A stretch of 64,000 nucleotides of DNA from an uncultured Ruminococcus sp. (lineage in GTDB: Bacteria; Bacillota; Clostridia; UBA1212): assembly GCA_902792515.1 (NCBI GenBank), contig CADAZX010000002.1:1-64000 (forward strand), given 5' to 3'. Shown here in pieces: positions 41,214-49,203 of this stretch (positions are counted from its first letter, which is position 1; every line of letters starts with the position of its first letter). The notes beneath the pieces were generated by a model, which had not been told where the DNA came from, did not search any database, and saw only the letters and a list, made by a program, of their open reading frames with translations. A program made the position numbers and the translations under genes.

Positions 41214-41756
41214 TCAAACTTTCGCCCCGAGGAGCGCCTTCTTGATGCGCGCGAGAGCGGCCTTGAGAGAGCCGTCGCGCTGGATCCCGCCGTAGCGAAG
41301 ATTGATGCCTCCGAGAACGGAGGGGTCGACAACGTTTTTGATGACGACCTGTTTGCCTGTCTCGGCCTCCAACTTGACGCGCAGCTTTTCGAGCTGGGCC
41401 TCTTTCATCGGGACCGCGGTAACGGCCGTGACGCGTTCGATTCCGCGGACTTCGTCGCATGCGCTGCGGTATGCCTTGAGAACGCTCTCGGTGCGGAAAA
41501 ACTCACGTTTTTCACAGAGAATTTTCAAAAGGCTCACGAGGTCCGTGTCGAGCCCGGCAAAAGCTTCGCCGATAAGAGCGAGCCTTTCCGCGGTGGGAAG
41601 CGCGGGCGTGTCGGCGAGGGTGGCGTATTTAGGGAACGAACAGAGAATCCCGCTGACGGTGTCCGCGTCAGCAAGAACGCTGTCGGTTGTTCCGCGCTCC
41701 TCGGTAAGAAGGAGCAGTGCCTTCCCGTATTCGCCGGCGTCAATCATTTTCGTCAC
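41214..41756 (-). CDS. atpH: ATP synthase delta subunit
   Basis: A 180-aa F1 peripheral stalk subunit (OSCP type). The C-terminal block VIKNVVDPSVLGGINLRYGG is characteristic. It overlaps the end of atpF by 17 bp, so translation is probably coupled. Confidence 0.93.
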   Translation of the reverse strand: MTKMIDAGEYGKALLLLTEERGTTDSVLADADTVSGILCSFPKYATLADTPALPTAERLALIGEAFAGLDTDLVSLLKILCEKREFFRTESVLKAYRSACDEVRGIERVTAVTAVPMKEAQLEKLRVKLEAETGKQVVIKNVVDPSVLGGINLRYGGIQRDGSLKAALARIKKALLGAKV

Positions 41757-42270
41757 CCATTTTGCTGATAAAATCGTCGATAAGCTGAGCGTGTTCCTCT
41801 TCGCTGACGTCGCGGGCGATAACGGCAGACGCGATACTTATCGCCATGCCGGAAACCTCGTCCTTGATGTCGCTGACGGCCTGCTTCTTTTCGAGTTCGA
41901 TCTGTTCCTCGGCGCGCGCAAGAACACGGGCGGCCTTTTCGTCGGCCTCCCGGAGAATCGTCTCCTCCTTGAGCTGCGCTTTTCTGATCGCGGTTCTGAC
42001 GATCTCGTCGCTCTCCTCTTCGGCCTTTTCGAGGCGTTCCTCGTACTCGGCCTTCATGGCGGCGGCGTCCGTTTTGGACGATTCCGCGTCGGCGTACATG
42101 TCGTCAACCTCCTTCTGCCGCTCGTCGATCATTTTCTTGACGGGCTTGAAAAGGAACTTGCGAAGAATCAGATACACGAGAAGAAGGTTAATCCAGGCGA
42201 TGATCATCGTCCAGAAATTGGTGCCGATAAAACTCTCGAACTTATCGGTAAAAACCTGAAAGTCAACCAT
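41740..42270 (-). CDS. atpF: ATP synthase b subunit
   Basis: A 176-aa stator subunit with one N-terminal membrane segment (about 18-37, WTMIIAWINLLLVYLILRKF). A long charged coiled coil (about 45-150) follows. It sits between atpE and atpH. Confidence 0.95.
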   Translation of the reverse strand: MVDFQVFTDKFESFIGTNFWTMIIAWINLLLVYLILRKFLFKPVKKMIDERQKEVDDMYADAESSKTDAAAMKAEYEERLEKAEEESDEIVRTAIRKAQLKEETILREADEKAARVLARAEEQIELEKKQAVSDIKDEVSGMAISIASAVIARDVSEEEHAQLIDDFISKMGDEND

Positions 42271-42518
42271 TGAATCACTCTTCCACGTTTGATAATGCGG
42301 AAATCACGCGAAAACACGCTCCGCGACGGCGCTCCCAATCCCAAGGCGACCCGGCCCGGGCAGGCGAAAGTGCACTGACACGGGGAAGCGGGAAAGCGTG
42401 AATTCGGGAATTCGGGAATGCGGGAGACCGGACGGAAGGGAATCCGCGGGATCCGTTATTAATACGGCGCGATTAAAAACACCGCAGTGCGGCTTTTTCG
42501 CGTTGAAAGGCGGAAAAA

Positions 42519-42770
42519 TCAGCCTCTGAACACGAAGAGAAGCAGCAGAGCGATAATGAGCGAATAGATACCGGTACTCTCGGTGATCGCGCAGCCGAGA
42601 ATCATGGTCGTTCTGAGCTCGGAAGAGGCTTCGGGCTGACGCGCGATTCCCTCGAGCGCCTTGCAGACAGCGTTGCCTTCGCCGAGAGCGGGAGCAACGG
42701 AACCGATCCCCATAACGAGCGCAGCGCCGATAGCCCTTGCTACAAGTACCAATGCTGATGGCATATCCAT
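42519..42770 (-). CDS. atpE: ATP synthase c subunit with two-carboxylate Na+-type motif
   Basis: An 83-aa two-helix c-ring subunit, normal in length. The polar loop ARQPE is at about 43-47. The ion-binding Glu is E64 in TESTGIYS, with S65, T66 and Y69 as in Na+-type rings. The helix 1 position usually occupied by Gln in Na+ rings is Glu (E31, in LGEGNA). This pair matches the two-carboxylate motif known from the Fusobacterium nucleatum Na+ c-ring. A strong site (GGAGG) precedes ATG 42770. Na+ coupling is inferred from these residues. Confidence 0.96.
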   Translation of the reverse strand: MDMPSALVLVARAIGAALVMGIGSVAPALGEGNAVCKALEGIARQPEASSELRTTMILGCAITESTGIYSLIIALLLLFVFRG

Positions 42771-42853
42771 AAAAATTTACCTCCAAAATGATTTGTGTCG
42801 CCGCCGCCCCCTTTTTATCTTTGCGCGGGGGCGGCGCCTTCTTTACCAATGTT

Positions 42854-43723
42854 TTACACAGGAGCGGTTTTCGCCGCCTTTGCGGTCTTTGCGGCTTTTG
42901 CGGCCTCTTTCTCCGCCTTCCTTTTCGCTTTTTTCTCTGCCTGCTTCACGACGCGGCTGCCGGGTGCCGGCGGCGGGTTGTTCGTGGAGATGTAGACCAT
43001 CGTCAGCAGTGAGAACACGAACGCCTGGATCAGCGACGAGAACAGGTCGAAATAGAGCGACAGAACCGCGGGAATTCCGATCTGGAAAACGGGCGGCATC
43101 ACCGATGCGATCGTCGCGGGCAGCCCTTTAAAGACCATCGTCGAGAGAGCCGCGAGCGCCGCATAGACAATAGACATGAGAACGCCGCCGCCGGCGATGT
43201 TTCCGAAGTGACGGAAGGCCATCGCGATAGGCTGCGCGACTTCGCTGATAATATTGATCGGGAGAATGAACACGATCGGTTCGGCAAAGCCCTTGAGCCA
43301 CTTGAAAAATCCGTTGTTGCGGATACCCTCATACCAGCAGAGCGCGGTCGTGACGAGCGCCCAGCCGAGAACGACCATCAGGTCGGCCGTCGTGGAGCGG
43401 AAAATCTTCGTAAGACCGATGAGACTGCCGAAAAGTGACGACAAAAAGAGGGTCCCTATATAAGGGGCGTACTTTGCGTTGTGCTTGCCCATCGTTGTCT
43501 CAACGAGGTTGTAGAGTGCGCTGACGCCTTTTTCGACAAGGACCTGTTTCTTTCCGGGGCGCTTGGTGAGGCCGCGGCCGCACACGATGCCGAGAATTAT
43601 GAGCAAAATCGAGACCGCGAAAAGTGAAATTGTGGTCTGCGTAACGTCAATGGCCATCGCGCCGTTAAACAAAGAAATGCGGAAATACACTTTCGCACCG
43701 GTTCCGATGTCTAAATTGTCCAT
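42854..43723 (-). CDS. atpB: ATP synthase a subunit
   Basis: A 289-aa membrane subunit forming the ion half-channels next to the c-ring. The essential Arg is in AMAFRHFGNIAGGGVL, and several hydrophobic helices surround it. The C-terminus has an unusual Lys/Ala/Glu-rich tail of about 35 residues (KQAEKKAKRKAEKEAAKAAK in part). That tail is probably soluble and not part of the standard fold. It follows atpI across a short repeat region. Confidence 0.94.
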   Translation of the reverse strand: MDNLDIGTGAKVYFRISLFNGAMAIDVTQTTISLFAVSILLIILGIVCGRGLTKRPGKKQVLVEKGVSALYNLVETTMGKHNAKYAPYIGTLFLSSLFGSLIGLTKIFRSTTADLMVVLGWALVTTALCWYEGIRNNGFFKWLKGFAEPIVFILPINIISEVAQPIAMAFRHFGNIAGGGVLMSIVYAALAALSTMVFKGLPATIASVMPPVFQIGIPAVLSLYFDLFSSLIQAFVFSLLTMVYISTNNPPPAPGSRVVKQAEKKAKRKAEKEAAKAAKTAKAAKTAPV

Positions 43724-43774
43724 TTTCTGCAGCCACCTCCTTTTACGGTCGTCTTTGTGTTTTTAGGCTGTCCC

Positions 43775-43846
43775 GTTTTCCGCGCAATTCCCATTTTCCG
43801 CGCAATTACCGTTCTCCGCGCAATTACCGTTTTCCGCGTAATTCCG
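43775..43846. repeat. Four 18-nt tandem repeats upstream of atpB
   Basis: Units start at 43775, 43793, 43811 and 43829 and share TTTTCCGCGCAATTACC with one to three changes each. They fill most of the atpI-atpB gap. Period 18 is exact. Confidence 0.88.
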
Positions 43847-43897
43847 GATCTGCCGCCGCAGGGGGGCGAAAGCTCAAGAAACGGGCAGCCGCTGTAA

Positions 43898-44350
43898 TTA
43901 CTTTTTCTTTTTCAAATAGCCGAAGAGCAGTATCAGAAGCTGAACGGCCACGAGCGCGATAACCGTCGCCAGCGGGTTGAAGACCGCCGGGAGAAGGAAC
44001 GCCAGAATGAGAATGCCCACCAAAAGCGCCATCCGGACGATAAATGAAACGGTTATGGCGGCTTTGACGCGCTGCTCGTGCTTTTTCTTGAACGCCTCGA
44101 TCTCTTCTTCGGTCAGCTCGCGCGTTCCGCGTTCGGCCGCCGCCCTGTCGAAGGTCTTTCCGACAACGATCGTCAAAAGCGCCTGGTTGAACAGTCCGAC
44201 AAACGCTCCGAGCAGCGCGCCGGTGATCACGTTCCAGCGAAATTTGCCTATAATAAGGTAAACTACCACTATGATCACGCACACGGCAAGCTCTCCGAGC
44301 GCGAGGAAAACGAGTTCCGGAACTGCCGGCTTCTTACTGTTCTCCGCCAT
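43898..44350 (-). CDS. atpI: AtpI-like ATP synthase assembly protein
   Basis: A 150-aa small membrane protein with four predicted hydrophobic segments and a charged central loop (about 70-95). This architecture and its place ahead of atpB are typical of AtpI, which helps assemble the c-ring. The ATG at 44350 is preferred over an upstream TTG because GGAG lies 7 nt before it. It overlaps the end of the AtpZ-like gene by about 17 bp. Confidence 0.75.
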   Translation of the reverse strand: MAENSKKPAVPELVFLALGELAVCVIIVVVYLIIGKFRWNVITGALLGAFVGLFNQALLTIVVGKTFDRAAAERGTRELTEEEIEAFKKKHEQRVKAAITVSFIVRMALLVGILILAFLLPAVFNPLATVIALVAVQLLILLFGYLKKKK

Positions 44351-44654
44351 CTTCAAACTCCTTTTCGAGTCCTTTTTCGGGCGCTTCCCCGGGTCCGTTT
44401 TCGAGACCTTCCTCGAGCTCCTTCTGCCTCGCCTTTTCTGCCTCGGCCATTGCGAGCAGGTATTTCACCATCGAAACGAGTCCGACAAAAACTCCCAGAA
44501 CGATCAGCACGGCGTAGATCCACGTGCCGACTCCGAATTTTTTCGTGAGCAGCATCGACACCAGAACCGCGACGGCGACCGGAGTGAGCAGGCTGAAGAT
44601 CGCCTGAATGACCGAGTTTATGCCGAAGACGGTGCTGACAATGATTTTTTTCAT
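44334..44654 (-). CDS. AtpZ-like first gene of the atp operon
   Basis: A 106-aa protein with two hydrophobic helices (about 10-35 and 45-68) and a Glu/Lys-rich tail. It is the size and place expected of AtpZ, which precedes atpI in many Bacillota operons and is implicated in Mg2+ transport or assembly. It is the promoter-proximal gene. Confidence 0.65.
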   Translation of the reverse strand: MKKIIVSTVFGINSVIQAIFSLLTPVAVAVLVSMLLTKKFGVGTWIYAVLIVLGVFVGLVSMVKYLLAMAEAEKARQKELEEGLENGPGEAPEKGLEKEFEDGGEQ

Positions 44655-44715
44655 GCTGGTTCGTCCTTTCGCGCGATGTCTCCGTCACGAAGACCGTGAA
44701 GACAAACACAGATTT

Positions 44716-44744
44716 ATTATAATCCATTTTCGCGACGTGTTCAA
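44716..44744 (-). promoter_or_regulatory. atp operon promoter
   Basis: Minus strand: TTGAAC, a 17-nt spacer and TATAAT, about 62 bp upstream of the AtpZ-like start. It is divergent from the DUF1846 promoter. Confidence 0.85.
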
Positions 44745-44877
44745 GAGTTTTCGAAAAACGGAAACGCCTCGGGAAGCTCGAAGGAACCGCTCCGCGAAAC
44801 GCCTCGGGAAACGGCCTTTTCGACCGGAAAAGCCGGCGCAAAACCTCGAATTCCAACGAATTAAACGAAAAAAGATG

Positions 44878-44906
44878 TTGAAAAGCGGCCGGAAATCGAA
44901 TATAAT
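44878..44906 (+). promoter_or_regulatory. Promoter of the DUF1846 gene
   Basis: TTGAAA, a 17-nt spacer and TATAAT, 73 bp before the ATG. Apart from the two promoters the 44655-44979 gap shows no gene. Confidence 0.8.
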
Positions 44907-44979
44907 AAAATCCCGTGGAAATATTATCAGGGATTCCGGCGGATCGGCGGGATTCCGGTATATGGAGGCGGGTTTTTTT

Positions 44980-46464
44980 ATGTCTACAGGATTCGATAAT
45001 CAAAAATACGTAACGCTCCAAAGTGAGAAAATCAGGGAGCGCATCAACATGTTCGGCGGAAAGCTCTACCTCGAGTTTGGCGGGAAGCTTTTCGACGACT
45101 TCCACGCTTCGAGGGTCCTTCCGGGGTTTTTGCCGGACACGAAGCTGAAGATGCTGCTCGCGCTGCGGGACGAGGCCGAAATTGTCATCGCGATCAACGC
45201 TGAAGCAATCGAAAAAAACAAAAAGCGCGGCGACCTCGGCATTACGTACGATCTCGACACGCTGCGTCTCATTGACGCTTTCCGCGACGCCGGACTCTAC
45301 GTAGGAAGCGTTGTCATCACGCACTACGCGGGGCAGACGAACGCCGACAAATTCATCGACCGACTCGAGTCGCTCGGCGTCAGAGTTTACAAACACTACC
45401 CGATTCCGGGATATCCTAATAATGTAGATTTAATAGTAAGCGAAAAGGGCTTCGGGCGGAACGACTATATCGAGACCTCGAGGCGTCTTGTCGTTGTCAC
45501 CGCGCCGGGTCCGGGAAGCGGCAAAATGGCGACGTGCCTCTCGCAGCTCTACTTCGAGCAGAAGCGCGGCGTGAAGGCCGGCTACGCGAAATTCGAGACG
45601 TTCCCGATCTGGAACCTGCCGCTCAACCATCCGGTCAACCTCGCGTACGAAGCCGCCACTGCCGACCTCGAAGACGTCAACATGATCGACCCGTTCCACC
45701 TCGAGGCGTACAACAAGGTCTGCGTCAACTACAACCGCGACATCGAGATTTTCCCTGTTTTAAGCGCAATTCTCACGAATATCGCGGGCGAGTCGCCCTA
45801 CAAGAGCCCCACGGACATGGGCGTCAATATGGCGGGCTACTGCATCACCGACGACGAAGTCGTGTCGCACGCGGCGAAAAAAGAGATCGTCAGAAGGTAC
45901 TACAAAGCAATCTGCGCCGCCAAGCAGGGCTTCACCAGCAAGACCGAGGTCGAAAAGATCGAGACGATCATGGCCAAAACACGCATCACCACAGCCGAGC
46001 GCCCGGTCGTCGAAAAGGCGGTCACACGCGCCGCCGAAACAAACGGCCCCGCTGTCGCGATCGAGCTTCCCGACGGCAGGATCGTGACCGGCAAGACAAC
46101 GGCGCTCCTCGGCGCCTCCGCGGCAGCCCTCATCAACGCGATCAAAACGCTCGCGGGCATCGACCACGACACGAAAATCATCCCGAAAGAGGTCATCGAG
46201 CCGGTTCAGGAGCTCAAAACCAACTACATGGGCAACCACAACCCTCGCCTCCACACCGACGAGGTCCTTATCGCGCTCTCGATCAGCGCGATAACGAACG
46301 AAGACGCCGCCAAAGCGCTCAAAATGCTCCCGCTTCTCCACGGCTGCGACGCGCACGCGAGTGTGATCCTTTCGGCCGTCGACGACAAGACGTTTTCGAA
46401 GCTCGGCGTGACGATAACCTGCGAACCGTTCTACCAGACGAAAAAGCTTTTCCACGCGGTGTAA
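44980..46464 (+). CDS. DUF1846 family protein
   Basis: A 494-aa protein matching the DUF1846 (UPF0371) family by length and conserved blocks. Examples: KMLLALRDEAEIVIAINA, the PIPGYPNNVDLIVS segment and the P-loop-like TAPGPGSGKMATCLSQ. Its biochemical role is not established. The ATG at 44980 is chosen because GGAGGCGG lies 8 nt upstream; the frame is open further upstream but runs through the promoter. It stands alone between the divergent atp operon and xpt. Confidence 0.85.
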   Translation: MSTGFDNQKYVTLQSEKIRERINMFGGKLYLEFGGKLFDDFHASRVLPGFLPDTKLKMLLALRDEAEIVIAINAEAIEKNKKRGDLGITYDLDTLRLIDAFRDAGLYVGSVVITHYAGQTNADKFIDRLESLGVRVYKHYPIPGYPNNVDLIVSEKGFGRNDYIETSRRLVVVTAPGPGSGKMATCLSQLYFEQKRGVKAGYAKFETFPIWNLPLNHPVNLAYEAATADLEDVNMIDPFHLEAYNKVCVNYNRDIEIFPVLSAILTNIAGESPYKSPTDMGVNMAGYCITDDEVVSHAAKKEIVRRYYKAICAAKQGFTSKTEVEKIETIMAKTRITTAERPVVEKAVTRAAETNGPAVAIELPDGRIVTGKTTALLGASAAALINAIKTLAGIDHDTKIIPKEVIEPVQELKTNYMGNHNPRLHTDEVLIALSISAITNEDAAKALKMLPLLHGCDAHASVILSAVDDKTFSKLGVTITCEPFYQTKKLFHAV

Positions 46465-46578
46465 GGGCTTCTCAAGCACCGCTCCCCCCCTGAAACACGC
46501 CTTAGGCAACCCTCAAACAACACGGGGTTTCCGGCCGGATAAATATATAAAAAACCTTTTGCACTGGCGCGATTTTTG

Positions 46579-46607
46579 TTGACAAAAACCCGCTGAAAAT
46601 GTATAAT
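46579..46607 (+). promoter_or_regulatory. xpt promoter, full consensus
   Basis: Exact consensus TTGACA, a 17-nt spacer and exact TATAAT. The start codon is only 34 bp after the -10, so the leader is too short to hold a purine riboswitch. Confidence 0.9.
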
Positions 46608-46640
46608 GAATATGTATTTTTCTTCTACGCGGAGGTAGCA

Positions 46641-47213
46641 GTGAAAGCACTTGAAGAAAAGATCATAGCGGAAGGAAAGGTCTGCCCCGGACATATACTC
46701 AAAGTCGGGAGTTTTCTGAACCAGAGGCTTGATACGGACTTTCTTTTTGAGATGGGCCGCGAGATTTACCGTCTGTTCGAAAACGAGAACGTGACGAAGA
46801 TCGTGACCGTCGAAGCTTCCGGCATCGCCATCGCCATGGCGGCGGCGTTCTATTTTCATGTGCCCGCGGTATTCGCGAAGAAGGGAAAAAGCTCGAACGT
46901 GACCGGCGACGTTTACGTCTCGAACGTGCACTCCTACACCTACAACAAGGATTTCAACGTGATTATCGCGAAAGAGTACGTCTCTTCCGACGACAGAGTG
47001 CTGATCGTGGACGATTTTCTGGCGACCGGAGAGGCGGTAACGGGTCTTGCCGACATTGTGAAGCAGGCCGGCGCAACTCTTGTGGGTGTGTGTGCGGCCA
47101 TCGAAAAAGGCTTCCAGAAGGGCGGAGACCGCCTTCGCGAAAAGGGTATTCGCGTGGAGTCCCTCGCGATTATCGAAGAAATGGACGATGAAAGTATCAG
47201 ATTCAGGACGTAG
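46641..47213 (+). CDS. xpt: Xanthine phosphoribosyltransferase
   Basis: A 190-aa purine salvage enzyme converting xanthine and PRPP to XMP. The PRPP motif is VLIVDDFLATGEAVTG and the start region LNQRLDTDFLFEMG is typical of Xpt. The GTG at 46641 is preferred because GGAGG lies 5 nt upstream and the resulting length equals the family's; in-frame sequence before it overlaps the promoter. It directly precedes the riboswitch-controlled nucleoside transporter, so uptake and salvage are clustered. Confidence 0.93.
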   Translation: MKALEEKIIAEGKVCPGHILKVGSFLNQRLDTDFLFEMGREIYRLFENENVTKIVTVEASGIAIAMAAAFYFHVPAVFAKKGKSSNVTGDVYVSNVHSYTYNKDFNVIIAKEYVSSDDRVLIVDDFLATGEAVTGLADIVKQAGATLVGVCAAIEKGFQKGGDRLREKGIRVESLAIIEEMDDESIRFRT

Positions 47214-47406
47214 CGCGCGATTTTTGCGCCGCTGCGCCTTTTTGTTTTTGGTACTTTTATATAAAGTCCGCCGGCGGAGAGAACAAGTTCTTTTCTGTAT
47301 GGCGGCAGGGTAATTTCAGTATTTAGCCCGCGCATGAACGCGCATGAAGCAAAATTCGGGCGCGGGCGGCAAATCAAATATTTCGCCAATATATTTCCGG
47401 GGAAAC

Positions 47407-47489
47407 GCGGACGGATTTCGGACATCCGCGACCGGCCCGGAGAGTTTCTACCATGACGCCGAATGTCACGACTATTGGTGAATCCCCGC
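47407..47489 (+). ncRNA. Purine (guanine-type) riboswitch aptamer, divergent P2/L2
   Basis: The junction signatures are intact: GTTTCTACC (47444-47452, J2/3) and GACTAT (47470-47475, J3/1) with C at the ligand-pairing position, as in guanine riboswitches. P1 is GCGG-ac-GGATTT paired with GAATCC-CCGC. P3 is TGAC/GTCA with a 7-nt loop containing CC. The P2 arm pairs only 4 bp with a 9-nt loop, unlike the usual GATAYGG loop. It lies 112 bp upstream of a BMP-type nucleoside lipoprotein gene, with a terminator between. Ligand identity is inferred. Confidence 0.68.
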
Positions 47490-47526
47490 GGGATGCGATT
47501 TTTCCGTTTCACGGGGCGTGTTGGCG

Positions 47527-47563
47527 AAGACAGACTTACTTTTTGTGGTCTGCCTTTTGTTTT
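47527..47563 (+). terminator. Riboswitch expression-platform terminator
   Basis: The 9-bp stem AAGACAGAC/GTCTGCCTT (one mismatch) with a 12-nt loop is followed by a T-rich run (TTTTGTTTT). It sits between the aptamer and the lipoprotein start, so ligand-dependent termination is likely. Confidence 0.7.
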
Positions 47564-47601
47564 GCGGGTAACAAATATCATTTTCAAAATTGGAGGAATT
47601 T

Positions 47602-48804
47602 ATGAAAAAGATTATTGCGCTTATCATTGCAATCGTTACGGTTTTTGCCCTCGCGGCCTGCACCACGACCGACAAAAAAGATGTCACTATGGACAATGTT
47701 AAAATCGGTGTTATCTGCCTGCACGACGAGAACTCGACCTACGACGCCAACTTCATCAACGCTGTCAAAGCGGTTCAGGCCAAGCTTGGCCTGAAGGATG
47801 AGCAGGTCGTTATCAGAACAGGCGTTGACGAGTCCGATGCCTGCTACAAAGCCGCTGCCGACATGGCCGACTCCGGATGCGACATCGTTTTCGCGGACAG
47901 CTTCGGCCACGAGTCCTACATGGTTCAGGCCGCCAAAGAGTTCCCGAACGTTGAGTTCTGCCACGCTACCGGCGTTTCCGCCAAGGTTCAGAACATCAAG
48001 AACTTCCACAACGCTTTCGCTTCCATTTACGAAGGCCGCTTCCTCGCCGGCATTGCCGCAGGAATGAAGCTCAACGAAATGATCTCCTCCGGCAAGATCA
48101 CCGCTGAACAGGCCAAGATCGGCTACGTCGGAGCGCATCCCTACGCTGAGGTTATTTCCGGTTATACCTCGTTCTTCCTCGGCGCAAGATACATCTGCCC
48201 GAGCGCTACGATGAAGGTCGTTTACACGAACTCCTGGTTCGACATCGCTAAAGAGAAAGAGTCCGCAGAGAGCCTTATCAAAGACGGCTGCGTTCTCATC
48301 AGCCAGCACGCTGACTCCGAAGGTGCTCCGAAGGCCTGCCAGGCTGCCGGCGTTCCGAACATCGCTTACAACGTTGACACGACCCACCTCGGACCCGACA
48401 CCGCGATCATTTCTTCCAAGATCAACTGGGAGCCCTACTTCGAGCTCATCATCAACGCCGTCGTAAAGGGTGAAGCCATCCCGACCGACTACTGCGGCGA
48501 CTTCTCGACCGGCTCCGTAGCTCTCACCAAACTCAACGACAAAGCAGCCGCTCCCGGCACTGCCGAGAAGATCGCTGAGATCGAAGGAAAGCTCAAGTCC
48601 GGCGAGATCAAAGTTTTCGCAACCGACTCCTTCAAGGTCAAGGGCGAGACCCTCTCCGAGTACAAGGCTGACGTTGACGGCGACTACAAAGGCGAGACCA
48701 ACGTTATTCACGACGGTTTCTTCGACGAGTCCAACGCGAAGGATTTCAGATCCGCTCCGTACTTCGATATCATCATCGACGGCATCACGGTTCCGGAATC
48801 CTGA
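47602..48804 (+). CDS. BMP-family nucleoside-binding lipoprotein
   Basis: A 400-aa extracellular substrate-binding lipoprotein of the basic membrane protein (BmpA/PnrA) family. The signal peptide ends in a lipobox (FALAAC, Cys about 19). The mature part begins KIGVICLHDENSTYDANFIN, and carries CDIVFADSFGHESYMV and EGRFLAGIAAGM. The ATG at 47602 has GGAGGAATT upstream. It is the first gene of a four-gene ABC system with the ATPase 399 bp downstream. Its codon use is strongly biased to C-ending codons, which suggests high expression. Confidence 0.93.
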   Translation: MKKIIALIIAIVTVFALAACTTTDKKDVTMDNVKIGVICLHDENSTYDANFINAVKAVQAKLGLKDEQVVIRTGVDESDACYKAAADMADSGCDIVFADSFGHESYMVQAAKEFPNVEFCHATGVSAKVQNIKNFHNAFASIYEGRFLAGIAAGMKLNEMISSGKITAEQAKIGYVGAHPYAEVISGYTSFFLGARYICPSATMKVVYTNSWFDIAKEKESAESLIKDGCVLISQHADSEGAPKACQAAGVPNIAYNVDTTHLGPDTAIISSKINWEPYFELIINAVVKGEAIPTDYCGDFSTGSVALTKLNDKAAAPGTAEKIAEIEGKLKSGEIKVFATDSFKVKGETLSEYKADVDGDYKGETNVIHDGFFDESNAKDFRSAPYFDIIIDGITVPES

Positions 48805-49203
48805 TAGAAACGCTTTAACTTTTAGCTGATTCCCGCGGAGGCGCGATCGCGTGACCGTGTGATTTCGAGATTCCGTGATTTCGAGATTTCGTGACCGCAG
48901 CCCTCCCGGGAGCTAAAATCTGATTCACCGGCCGGACCGCCGGAAAGTGCCGGACAGAAGGCATCGCGAAGGCGGCTCCGGAACGGTTTGTTCCGCAAAA
49001 CAAATGACCCGGGTCCGAAAACGGGTCGCGCGGGACGGACCGGACGGTTATAAGGTTATAAACAGAAAAACGAAAAACAAATAACGCAAATACGTTCATT
49101 TGCAAAACCGCAAAAAAGTTGCAACAATGCGGCGAACCGGCCGCAATTAACGCTGCAAACGCAGAAAAACGGCTGCAAACAACACAAAAAGGAGAACCGG
49201 CCA
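48805..49203. other. Lipoprotein-ATPase gap with 16-nt direct repeat
   Basis: The 399-bp gap carries two tandem 16-nt units (GTGATTTCGAGATTYC at 48859 and 48875) and a partial third. Also present is GCAGCCCTCCCGGGA (48897-48911), the same 15-mer found at 317-331. A GACCCG/CGGGTC stem lies near 49008-49029. There is no T-run, so it may be an mRNA-stabilising or processing region that lets the lipoprotein be made in excess of the membrane parts. Confidence 0.55.

Noticed and set aside
42304..42518. Extra small gene between atpE and atpF
   Set aside because: The segment is GC-rich with short GAATTCGGG repeats and no start site or conserved residues; better read as the operon gap.
44608..44979. 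N-terminal extension of the DUF1846 protein
   Set aside because: It would overlap the promoter and the divergent atp promoter; GGAGGCGG places the start at 44980.
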